The position numbers and the translations under genes are program-made. Shown piece by piece: positions 1 through 6,448 of a stretch of 9,024 bases of DNA. Numbering within the stretch: position 1 is the first letter of the stretch; each line of letters starts with the position of its first letter. Source of the stretch: Bacteroidia bacterium (lineage in GTDB: Bacteria > Bacteroidota > Bacteroidia > Bacteroidales > GCA-2748055); NCBI GenBank assembly GCA_004525825.1, contig SPBY01000091.1, positions 1 through 9,024 of the forward strand. Direction: 5' to 3'. Under the pieces are notes generated by a model. The model was not told where the DNA came from. It saw nothing but the letters and a program-made list of their open reading frames with translations, and searched no databases.

Positions 1-56
1 ATAATAGTTCACAAGAACTTACCGTTTATGCAATAGATTTTATTTCTTTGTTATAG

Positions 57-434
57 ATGCTGAATAAGCTATCCATAGCGGTGGTCATCCCTGCCCTGAA
101 CGAAGAGAAGCAGCTGGGCGAGGTCATTGACGCCATCCCTGATTTTGCCGACTATATCATTGTGGTGGATGACGGATCGACCGACAGGACGGTGGAGGTG
201 GCTGAAGAGAAAGGTGCCAAAGTCATATCTCACAGGATAAACCGGGGCTTGGGTGCAGCGCTGAGCACCGGGGTAAAAACCGTGCTCGGAATGGATGTGG
301 ATATCATGGTGAACATGGATGCGGACGGACAGTTCAATCCGGCCGATATTGAGAAACTGGTTCAGCCCATCCTGGACGGCCAGGCCGATTTTGTCACCGC
401 TTCCAGGTTTATGGATAAAGCCTACAAACCCTAA
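57..434 (+). CDS. GT2 glycosyltransferase (DPM1/GtrB-like), N-terminal half, ended by an in-frame stop
   Basis: This is the catalytic half of a family 2 glycosyltransferase of the polyprenyl-phosphate sugar synthase type, which moves a sugar from a nucleotide donor to a lipid phosphate on the inner face of the membrane. Visible GT-A motifs are the first strand IPALNEE (residues 11-17), the nucleotide-binding VVDDGSTD (37-44), NRGLGAA (62-68) and the metal-binding NMDADGQ (86-92). The reading frame stops with TAA at 432-434 after DKAYKP, and the same frame reopens at the next codon with the rest of the enzyme. At 125 residues it is far shorter than the roughly 310 usual for the family. The ATG at 57 is chosen because it lies 6 residues before the first core strand; no Shine-Dalgarno is seen. 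Family identity is secure. Whether this half makes a working product alone is doubtful. Confidence 0.85.
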   Translation: MLNKLSIAVVIPALNEEKQLGEVIDAIPDFADYIIVVDDGSTDRTVEVAEEKGAKVISHRINRGLGAALSTGVKTVLGMDVDIMVNMDADGQFNPADIEKLVQPILDGQADFVTASRFMDKAYKP

Positions 435-437
435 ATG
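432..437 (+). other. In-frame TAA followed at once by ATG inside the GT2 gene
   Basis: The codons read AAA CCC TAA ATG CCG GTG. Frame and motif order are unbroken on both sides, so this is a single-codon nonsense change and not a frameshift. From memory of related proteins, this position often carries Glu before Met-Pro. A GAA to TAA substitution would explain it, but that is inference and not seen here. Confidence 0.85.
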
Positions 438-1007
438 CCGGTGGCCAAATACTGGGGAAATAAGTTTATGTCCAGGTTCATTAGCCGCCTTACGAGGCAA
501 AAGTTCTATGATGTATCGTGTGGCTTCAGGGCCTACAGCCGGGAGACCCTGCAGCGACTCAATCTCTTCGGTACGTTCACCTACACACAGGAGACTTTCA
601 TCGACCTGGCCTTTAAAGAGATTGCCATTCTTGAAGTGCCTGTCCATGTAAAGGGCAGCCGGGAAAATGGCAAATCGAGGGTGGCCTCCAACCTCTTCAG
701 ATATGGATTCCAAACACTGAATATCATTCTCCGGACCTTCAGGGACAACAAACCCTTCCGCCTGTTCGGTTTTATGAGTGGTTTTGTCTTCCTCCTGGGA
801 CTGGGCTTTGCCATCTTCCTGGGCCAGCACTACCTGCGTACCGGTTTTTTTACCCCCCATAAATGGGCAGGATTCATTGCAGGTTTCCTCTTTGTGGTCT
901 CCCTGCTGCTCCTGTTGATCGGATTTGTGCTGGATATGTTTGCCCGCATGAGAAGGAACCAGGAGGAGATCCTGTTCCAGCTGAAAAGGGATCGCGACAA
1001 TGGATAG
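435..1007 (+). CDS. GT2 glycosyltransferase (DPM1/GtrB-like), C-terminal half with two membrane helices
   Basis: This is the second half of the same glycosyltransferase, in the same frame as 57-434. It starts at the ATG that directly follows the TAA. Residues 24-36 (FYDVSCGFRAYSR) and 49-61 (containing TYTQETFIDLAFK) are the conserved acceptor-side motifs of the DPM1-like GT2 group. Two hydrophobic helices follow at about 111-131 and 145-169, then a basic tail with RRNQEEIL. This two-helix end is typical of GtrB/ArnC-like enzymes that work on undecaprenyl phosphate. Read through the stop, the whole protein would be about 316 residues, a normal length. Translation of this half could restart at the abutting TAAATG. 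If the stop is a sequencing error, 57-1007 is one gene; if real, it is either a recent pseudogene or a two-chain enzyme. Its last 8 bases overlap the sulfotransferase start. Confidence 0.8.
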   Translation: MPVAKYWGNKFMSRFISRLTRQKFYDVSCGFRAYSRETLQRLNLFGTFTYTQETFIDLAFKEIAILEVPVHVKGSRENGKSRVASNLFRYGFQTLNIILRTFRDNKPFRLFGFMSGFVFLLGLGFAIFLGQHYLRTGFFTPHKWAGFIAGFLFVVSLLLLLIGFVLDMFARMRRNQEEILFQLKRDRDNG

Positions 1008-1752
1008 TCCCGTATTTATCCTCTCCACCGGGCGAACCGGGACACAGTTTTTCGAGGATTATTTCAACCAGACCTCAAAGGCCATGTGCCGACACGAGCC
1101 ATGGCCATCCAGAAGATTCAAGTTCCTGTCCAACCTCTACCTCAACCAGAAAGTGAGCCCCCAGCGGGTGGGCAGAATTTACCGGAACAGCAGAAAAAAA
1201 CTCTTCAGATCACTCAAGGGGCGCAGCTACATTGAATCCTCCAATTTCATCTTCGGATGCATGCCCCCGCTCAAAGAGATGTATGGCGAGGTGAAGATCA
1301 TCCACATTGTCCGACACCCACTAAGCTATGTCTCCTCGCACCTGGGGAAAGGATTCTGGAAAGGTCACAAACGTTTTTTCGCCAAACATGTGCCCTACTG
1401 GCTGGAAACATTGGATGTGGAAGATCGATCCGATCCTTTGCTGCTACTGGCAGCCAGGTGGAACTATGTAAACACTCGGATCGCCTCCTACGTGGACGGA
1501 TACCCCTACCTCAGGATCCGCTTCGAGGATCTTTTTTCAGAAGACCCAGGCACTGCCTCCCGGAAACTGAACCAGATCAGGGAGTTCTGCGGTCTTTCTC
1601 CCCTGGATCCCTTAGAAAACGAGGGCTGGCTCCGCCATCCCAAGAATGTCTCCCTGCGTAAACATATGCTGACATCCGCGGAGGCGGAAAGCATCCTGAC
1701 GAGCTGTTCCGAATTGATGAAGGAGTACCAATATTCCGCTGAGCAAGCATGA
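1000..1752 (+). CDS. PAPS-dependent sulfotransferase-like protein
   Basis: This is probably a cytoplasmic sulfotransferase that would move sulfate from PAPS to a hydroxyl or amino group of a glycan or other acceptor. The 250-residue protein begins almost directly with the 5'-phosphosulfate-binding loop, STGRTGTQFF at residues 9-18. The 3'-phosphate-binding segment is HIVRHPLSYVSSHL at 102-115, with Arg105 and nearby serines in the expected places. RFEDL at 174-178 matches the conserved RYEDL-type segment of the fold. Length is normal for a single-domain member. The ATG overlaps the end of the GT2 gene by 8 bases, and the TGA overlaps the next short ORF as ATGA, so it appears to be the middle of a translationally coupled operon. 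The glycosyltransferase partner suggests a surface polysaccharide or glycolipid as substrate, but the acceptor cannot be read from the sequence. Confidence 0.82.
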   Translation: MDSPVFILSTGRTGTQFFEDYFNQTSKAMCRHEPWPSRRFKFLSNLYLNQKVSPQRVGRIYRNSRKKLFRSLKGRSYIESSNFIFGCMPPLKEMYGEVKIIHIVRHPLSYVSSHLGKGFWKGHKRFFAKHVPYWLETLDVEDRSDPLLLLAARWNYVNTRIASYVDGYPYLRIRFEDLFSEDPGTASRKLNQIREFCGLSPLDPLENEGWLRHPKNVSLRKHMLTSAEAESILTSCSELMKEYQYSAEQA

Positions 1753-1877
1753 AAAACTGGACCAGGTATATATTCTATGCTTCGCTGATTGTCCTGGTGA
1801 CCGCCATAAATCCCGGGGCTAATTGGTCTTGCGGTAGTACATTCGCTCAAGGACCCGGCTCATGGCCGTATCCATAG
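1749..1877 (+). CDS. Short ORF with membrane or signal-like start, possibly a truncated gene
   Basis: A 42-codon ORF starts at an ATG that overlaps the sulfotransferase stop as ATGA and ends at TAG 1875-1877. Its first 20 residues (MKNWTRYIFYASLIVLVTAI) look like a real signal or membrane anchor, with basic residues followed by a hydrophobic run. The remainder, after about codon 24, lies antisense to the C-terminus of the convergent membrane protein gene and has no recognisable character. The natural reading is that a third operon gene began here and lost its body when the convergent block was joined to it. It could also be a true small membrane protein or a chance ORF. No family is recognised. 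Confidence 0.35.
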   Translation: MKNWTRYIFYASLIVLVTAINPGANWSCGSTFAQGPGSWPYP

Positions 1878-3408
1878 GCAGACCCTCTCTCTCTGCATAA
1901 CGGCCAATCTGGCGCTGAAGCTTCGGATCGGCAGCAATTTCCTCCCCGATTTTTTCCTTTGCTTCCACTTTATCCAGGGAACGCCACTCCTCTTTATCCT
2001 CCCCGGTGGAATAGGAAACGTGGATGCCCAGGCGGGCCAGGTTGTAATCGGGAAGTTCGAGCATCTCCCAGGAAGAATGGGTGGGTCTCAACTTCAGAAA
2101 GTTCTCCTTATAGGACTGGAAGGTGGTTCCCGAATAATGGATGGCCTTGGTGGTGAACTGCCTGGTCTGGAAAAGCTGGTAGGCAGACAAGATCAGGACA
2201 AGGGCCGTGATGGCTCCAAAAGCCCATGGCCTCTTCTTCAGTCTCAGCCGACTGAGCAGGTAGGCCATGGAGATGGCCAGCAGGGGGTACATGGAGACAT
2301 AGTGCCGGAGACCAAAGCCCCCGCCAAACCACCAGCACCACCAGGAGCTCTGCACATAGATCATGGCAATCACATAGATCACCAGCGCCAAAAACCATTC
2401 CCGGGCCCAGCGCCGCAGGCCAAACATGCCCACCAGGGCGATTACCATGACCGGGGTATAAATCAGCCAGCCCTTTCTGAAGCTGAAGAGGCTATCGATG
2501 ATATGGGGATGTGCCCAGTAGAAAGTGGCTCCCTTTTCGGCATAGGTAAAGAAAATGTAGTGGCCCGTCACTGCTTTCCAGTATAGGAACTGGGGGATCC
2601 AGGGAATAAAAAAACCCAGGAGCATGATCAGCACCAGGTACCATCGCTGCAAGTAGAAAAGTACCCGCCCGCTAAAAGATTTCCATCCGCTTACTCCGTA
2701 CAAGAGGAGGAACAAAAACAGCAGGATGTTGGAGGGTCTGACCAGCGCGATCAGTCCGAACACCAAGCCGAGCAACAGGCTGTTCTGCCAGACCGGATTT
2801 CTATACCATCGGAGGACCAGGGTGACAAAGAGGGTAATCAGAAAAAAATTGTGGCTGTGGGGCATGGCTGCCTCCCGGGTGGAATAGTAAAAGAGATTGG
2901 TTCCCAAAGCAACTGCCACCAGAACAAGGCTTGTAACCACCGGATCGAAGTATTTCAGGAGCAATCTCCTCAGCAGGATCAGGCCCAGGAAGGCATAAAA
3001 GAGACCGCTGATGATCAACATCAGCTGATAGATGTTGGAGAAACCGTCGGGATTCTGCCCCAGGACGGGGGCCAGCCAATGAGCCATAAAGAAGAAAGGG
3101 GCGTACATGAAGGACAGGCCCATGGAGGTCACCACCAGATTGTTCCCATTGTCCAGAACCTCGTACCAGAACTTGTTCTGTGCCAGGAAACTTTTGTCCT
3201 CAATGAAACCCAGGGTCGCATCGCCGTAGATCACTGTAGCTGGCAAATAGCTATAGTAGGAGATCACATCGTACTTGATCACCCCCCTGTCCTTTCCGTC
3301 ATTGACCTTCCACAGGCCCATGAAAAGGATGGCCCAGATGGATAAAATCAGGAAGAGCAGGATGGGAAGACCGCTCAGGTTCCTTATGGTAAATATCCTC
3401 TTCAACAT
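1819..3408 (-). CDS. Polytopic membrane protein, GT-C glycosyltransferase-like
   Basis: This is a 529-residue inner-membrane protein with about ten or more hydrophobic helices from residue 13 to 411, then a charged soluble tail of about 115 residues. The first loop after helix 1 holds KYDVISYYSYLPA (45-57), with an acidic residue where GT-C enzymes carry their catalytic or donor-binding Asp. AMPHSHNFFL (181-190), VRPSN (223-227) and WCWWFGGGFGLRHY (357-370) are other strongly patterned parts. GT-C enzymes move sugars from polyprenyl-phosphate donors outside the cytoplasm, so this is a candidate user of a GtrB-type product. I call the fold by pattern only. The ATG at 3408 is chosen over an in-frame TTG at 3423, because the five codons between them hold a promoter-like element. 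It lies 27 bases after the MBOAT gene. The function is unproven and could be a related transport or assembly protein. Confidence 0.65.
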   Translation of the reverse strand: MLKRIFTIRNLSGLPILLFLILSIWAILFMGLWKVNDGKDRGVIKYDVISYYSYLPATVIYGDATLGFIEDKSFLAQNKFWYEVLDNGNNLVVTSMGLSFMYAPFFFMAHWLAPVLGQNPDGFSNIYQLMLIISGLFYAFLGLILLRRLLLKYFDPVVTSLVLVAVALGTNLFYYSTREAAMPHSHNFFLITLFVTLVLRWYRNPVWQNSLLLGLVFGLIALVRPSNILLFLFLLLYGVSGWKSFSGRVLFYLQRWYLVLIMLLGFFIPWIPQFLYWKAVTGHYIFFTYAEKGATFYWAHPHIIDSLFSFRKGWLIYTPVMVIALVGMFGLRRWAREWFLALVIYVIAMIYVQSSWWCWWFGGGFGLRHYVSMYPLLAISMAYLLSRLRLKKRPWAFGAITALVLILSAYQLFQTRQFTTKAIHYSGTTFQSYKENFLKLRPTHSSWEMLELPDYNLARLGIHVSYSTGEDKEEWRSLDKVEAKEKIGEEIAADPKLQRQIGRYAEREGLPMDTAMSRVLERMYYRKTN

Positions 3409-3411
3409 GGC

Positions 3412-3423
3412 CAAATATAACAA
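3412..3423 (-). promoter_or_regulatory. Bacteroidota-type -7 promoter element at the start of the GT-C-like gene
   Basis: The - strand reads TTGTTATATTTG, then three bases, then ATG. TATATTTG (3412-3419) matches the Bacteroidota -7 consensus TAnnTTTG at every fixed base. The identical 12 bases, at the same distance from ATG, occur before the SGNH gene. No TTG-type -33 element is visible at the usual 19-21 base spacing. Transcription from here would start at or close to the ATG. Confidence 0.5.
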
Positions 3424-3435
3424 TTAATGATCGGG

Positions 3436-4953
3436 TCAGAACTGGAAGTAGATGAAGGGCTGCAAATCGGACGACCAGGCCTGGTAGATGACAAAGACCA
3501 CCCCAACGGTGATCAGCACCTTGGCCCAGAGGGGGGTGTCGATAAAGCCATTGAGCAGGCGCATCTTCCAGCGCTCCGGCACCCAATGGGTGAAATAGCC
3601 CAGGCTCATCACCAGGAATACCAGGCGATAGCTCCACAATACCTCAGGAATTATCCGGACATTGAATTCATGAAGCACCTGGTGGATCAATTGATTGGCC
3701 TTCTCCATGGATTCTGAGCGGAACCAGATCCTGGTAAAGGTGATGAAAAGGAAGGTATTGAAGATCTTCCAGAACCGCACCCCCGGATGTTTGCTCTTTT
3801 CGTAGGGCGATACTCTCTTCCACAATTTATAGACCACCAGTCCCAAGCCGTTAAGTCCGCCCCAAATCACGAACTGCCAGCTGGCCCCGTGCCATAGTCC
3901 CCCGAGCAGCATGGTGATCATCAGGTTCACGTCGGTCATGATTCTTCCCTTCCGGTTTCCTCCCAGGGGGATGTAGAGATAATCTTTCAACCAGGTGGAG
4001 AGCGAGATGTGCCAGCGCTTCCAGAAGTTGCCCACATTGGTGGCTTTATAGGGAGAATTGAAATTCTTGGGAAGCCTGAAGCCCAGCAGCAGGGCCACTC
4101 CTATGGCAATGTCGGTATAGCCCGAGAAATCCACATAGACCTGGAGGGAATATCCAAAGAGGGCCGAAAGATTCTCAAAACCGGAAAATCCGATGGGATT
4201 GGCAAAGACCCGGTCCACAAAATTGAGGGCGATGTAATCGCCGATAAACATCTTTTTAAACAAACCTTTCAGGATCAGGAAGAGGGCGAATCCGAATTCC
4301 TGCATGGAGAGGCTGTAACGTTTATAAAGCTGGGGGATAAACTCTGAGGCCCGGACAATGGGACCTGCTACCAGCTGCGGAAAAAAGCTTACATAGAAGC
4401 CGAAGTCGAGAATATGCCTGACCGGGTCGACCTTTCCCCGGTAAATATCCACCGTATAGGAGATGGTCTGGAAGGTATAGAAGGAGATGCCCACAGGAAG
4501 CAGGATGGCACTTACCTCAAAATGGGAACCCGTAAGCTGGTTGGACAAGAGTCCCAGGTGATTGATCACCTCCAGGTCGAGGTTAAACAGGCTGTTCACC
4601 GTATCCACAAAGAGGTAGGCGTATTTGAAGTAGGATAGCAGAAAGAGGTTCACCACCACGCTCATGATGACCCCGAATTTCTTCCAGGCTTTCTTCCGGC
4701 TGTAGTGGATCAGGTTCCCCAGGTAATAATCCGATACCGTGGAGAAGACCAGGATGGTAAAAAAGAGTCCCGATGTTTTCCAGTAGAAAAAGAGACTGGC
4801 CGCAAACAGAAAGACATTCCTGGCTGCACGCCGCTTGTAGATCAGCGAGTAGACCAGCAGCACCACGAAATAAAATCCCCAGAAAAAGAGTCTGGTGAAG
4901 ATCAGGGGCTTCTCAGGGTTGAAAAGAAATATGTCAGAAAGAATCCCGCTCAC
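3436..4953 (-). CDS. MBOAT family O-acyltransferase (AlgI/PatA/DltB-like)
   Basis: This is a 505-residue multi-helix membrane protein that would carry an acyl group, most often acetyl, across the cytoplasmic membrane to a partner that places it on a cell-surface polymer. MBOAT motifs in order are LPVGISFYTFQTISYTVDIY (152-171), FFPQLVAGPIVRASEFIPQL (190-209), FSGYTDIAIG (276-285), FWKRWHISLSTWLKDYLYIP (310-329) and GGLWHGASW (351-359). The two conserved histidines are His315 and His355, the second being the invariant catalytic one. Length fits AlgI-like members (about 460-520). The start is a GTG at 4951-4953 that overlaps the TGA of the SGNH gene as GTGA; the next Met is near residue 97, inside the core, so GTG is needed. 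The coupling to an SGNH hydrolase gene supports an O-acetylation pair. The substrate, peptidoglycan or exopolysaccharide, is not shown by the sequence. Confidence 0.93.
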   Translation of the reverse strand: MSGILSDIFLFNPEKPLIFTRLFFWGFYFVVLLVYSLIYKRRAARNVFLFAASLFFYWKTSGLFFTILVFSTVSDYYLGNLIHYSRKKAWKKFGVIMSVVVNLFLLSYFKYAYLFVDTVNSLFNLDLEVINHLGLLSNQLTGSHFEVSAILLPVGISFYTFQTISYTVDIYRGKVDPVRHILDFGFYVSFFPQLVAGPIVRASEFIPQLYKRYSLSMQEFGFALFLILKGLFKKMFIGDYIALNFVDRVFANPIGFSGFENLSALFGYSLQVYVDFSGYTDIAIGVALLLGFRLPKNFNSPYKATNVGNFWKRWHISLSTWLKDYLYIPLGGNRKGRIMTDVNLMITMLLGGLWHGASWQFVIWGGLNGLGLVVYKLWKRVSPYEKSKHPGVRFWKIFNTFLFITFTRIWFRSESMEKANQLIHQVLHEFNVRIIPEVLWSYRLVFLVMSLGYFTHWVPERWKMRLLNGFIDTPLWAKVLITVGVVFVIYQAWSSDLQPFIYFQF

Positions 4954-6410
4954 TTCGTGCCCTGTTTGTTGTTAAATTCATTGAACTCCAGCATCAGCGC
5001 ATTGTAGAACATCTCAGCCATCAGGTTGATCCCGGTGCCCGTGAAATGCACATAGTCGGCGGAGGCCAGCGGCGGATCGGCATGTACGAAAGAGGCCATG
5101 GAGTTGTAGCCTCCCATAGCTTCGTAGAGGTCCCAGAACCCGAAGCCCGATTCCAGCGCGGCACTTTTGAGTGCATCCCTTATCTTTTCAAGCCCGGGGT
5201 AGGTCACAAAGACCCCGTCTTCACGAACACTCATGTCTGACGGACCGATCACAATGATTGGAATGTCGGGACAGGCAGCTTTGAAGAATTGCAGCTGTCT
5301 TTTAAAGCCTCGTTGGTAGTAAGCGGCATTCATATAGGGCACCACATTCCCACCGTATTGCAACAAGATCAATCCCGGCGACAGGTTATCCAGCATGGCC
5401 TTCTGGGTGCTCCAGTCCATTCTGGTGAAGATCAGGCCAGAACCTCCCCGCATGGCAATGTTATCCACCTGCAGACCTCCGCCGGACTCAAAGGAGATGC
5501 CATAGATCCGTCCCCCTTCCGGCAGGTTGAAAGAAAGCTTGAGCTCTTTGATTGCCTCGGGATGCCTGTGATCGGCCACACTGAAGCCGTCGCTTAGGTA
5601 GGCGAGGGTATCAAAATAGGTTTCATTGATCTGCAGTGCCACCGAAGCACTGTCCACATAGGAGTGCATGAATATCCTGATGCGGGACACCTGTCCGCTT
5701 TTTCGCTCAGTATTAAACCAGTACTGGAGGGAGGGCCAATCCCCATCACGGGGAATGGGTACTGAGGCAAAGGCGCCCATGATCCCGTAGGATTTGTGGG
5801 TAATGGTGCTGTCCCTTTTCCCAAAATAGGTATAGCGCAGCCAGTCGCCCGACTGCTCCTGGTCATAGGAAAGACTACGGGAATAAAGCGGAATGGCCTG
5901 TACCAGTCCGGTCCCCGATCCCCCGAAATGCTTCTGCAGACGGTAGCGGATCAGGGCGGTCATCCGGTTGTTCTCTATCTGAGAATCGCCAAAATGCAGA
6001 ATCCGGGTACGGCGGGTCCGACCGGCTATCCTGCCCAGTCTTTTGAAATAATCGTGAAGAAGGTCTGTTCCTCCTTCCGGAAAAGTGATCCGGTGAATCT
6101 GCTGTTTGAGGCTGTCAATGTTCACTGGAATCACCTGAGGCTCATCTGCTTGTTCATCTGTTTCAGTCACCAAAAACAGGTCGGTCCCCTGGTCCGATTC
6201 AGGGTCGTCGGTGATGCGAGAACCAGCTAGCAAACGCTCCACCTTCTCCCCGGGGGCGAGAGAATCACTTGGGGAAAGATCGGAAAAGGAGAGGAATGAC
6301 AGTCTCAGATCGCCACCGATCCCAATTCCCTGTTCGGGGACGACCAGGGCCACCAGGGAGATCAGCAGCAGAACAGCTGCAAAAAAAATGAAGGTCCGAA
6401 AAGGCTTCAT
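4950..6410 (-). CDS. Membrane-anchored SGNH/GDSL hydrolase, likely O-acetyltransferase partner of the MBOAT protein
   Basis: This is a 486-residue protein with one N-terminal membrane anchor (about 7-24), a low-complexity acidic linker (about 34-95) and an SGNH domain outside the cytoplasm. Block I is LHFGDSQIENNRM (138-150) with nucleophile Ser143. A Gly-rich segment, GGSGTGLV, lies at 163-170. Block III is LLQYGGN (349-355), and block V is DYVHFT (452-457) with Asp452 and His455. The full catalytic set is therefore present. The roughly 180 residues between the first Gly-rich segment and block III hold many beta-like stretches and are longer than in a minimal SGNH domain, so an inserted module is likely. 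In AlgJ/AlgX, PatB and DltD-type systems, SGNH-fold proteins work with an MBOAT protein. The ATG at 6410 is preferred to an in-frame TTG at 6425, because the bases between form a promoter element. It could instead remove acetyl groups (esterase). Confidence 0.87.
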   Translation of the reverse strand: MKPFRTFIFFAAVLLLISLVALVVPEQGIGIGGDLRLSFLSFSDLSPSDSLAPGEKVERLLAGSRITDDPESDQGTDLFLVTETDEQADEPQVIPVNIDSLKQQIHRITFPEGGTDLLHDYFKRLGRIAGRTRRTRILHFGDSQIENNRMTALIRYRLQKHFGGSGTGLVQAIPLYSRSLSYDQEQSGDWLRYTYFGKRDSTITHKSYGIMGAFASVPIPRDGDWPSLQYWFNTERKSGQVSRIRIFMHSYVDSASVALQINETYFDTLAYLSDGFSVADHRHPEAIKELKLSFNLPEGGRIYGISFESGGGLQVDNIAMRGGSGLIFTRMDWSTQKAMLDNLSPGLILLQYGGNVVPYMNAAYYQRGFKRQLQFFKAACPDIPIIVIGPSDMSVREDGVFVTYPGLEKIRDALKSAALESGFGFWDLYEAMGGYNSMASFVHADPPLASADYVHFTGTGINLMAEMFYNALMLEFNEFNNKQGTK

Positions 6411-6413
6411 ACA

Positions 6414-6425
6414 CAAATATAACAA
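6414..6425 (-). promoter_or_regulatory. Bacteroidota-type -7 promoter element at the start of the SGNH gene
   Basis: The - strand reads TTGTTATATTTG three bases before the ATG at 6410. TATATTTG (6414-6421) fits TAnnTTTG perfectly. It sits in the 38-base gap after the mltD stop, so the acyl-transfer pair may have its own transcript apart from the parB operon. A -33 TTG is not evident. Confidence 0.5.
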
Positions 6426-6448
6426 AAGCCCCGAAGGCCTGCACCCTA

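Noticed and set aside
6..19. Small inverted repeat AGTTC-ACAA-GAACT before the GT2 gene
   Set aside because: A 5-base AT-rich stem at the window edge; it could be an operator half or chance, with no second copy seen.
34..50. TAGATTTT and TTTCTTTG as -7 elements for the GT2 operon
   Set aside because: Each differs from TAnnTTTG at one fixed base in an AT-rich stretch, and no -33 element is seen; not firm enough to list.
69..1028. Long open frame of 319 codons on the - strand
   Set aside because: It is antisense to the GT2 gene, whose + strand motifs are unmistakable, and its translation is rich in Gln, Gly and His with no recognisable domain. It is a codon-usage shadow.
1752..1798. Possible terminator between the convergent genes: ACCAGG and CCTGGT arms with five T on the - strand
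   Set aside because: The stem is only 6 base pairs with a 26-base loop; too weak to call.
2020..2586. 188-codon open frame on the + strand
   Set aside because: It is antisense to the GT-C-like membrane protein, with low-complexity composition and no motif.
3409..3423. TTG start extending the GT-C-like protein by five residues
   Set aside because: The added codons coincide with a promoter-like element shared with the SGNH gene, and an ATG follows at once.
6411..6425. TTG start extending the SGNH protein by five residues
   Set aside because: Same reason: the extension is the shared TTGTTATATTTG block, and a normal ATG with a good signal anchor follows.
6423..6440. UUCG-type hairpin followed by TTTT after the mltD stop (- strand)
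   Set aside because: Only three pairs form without a bulge; it may attenuate but does not qualify as an intrinsic terminator.
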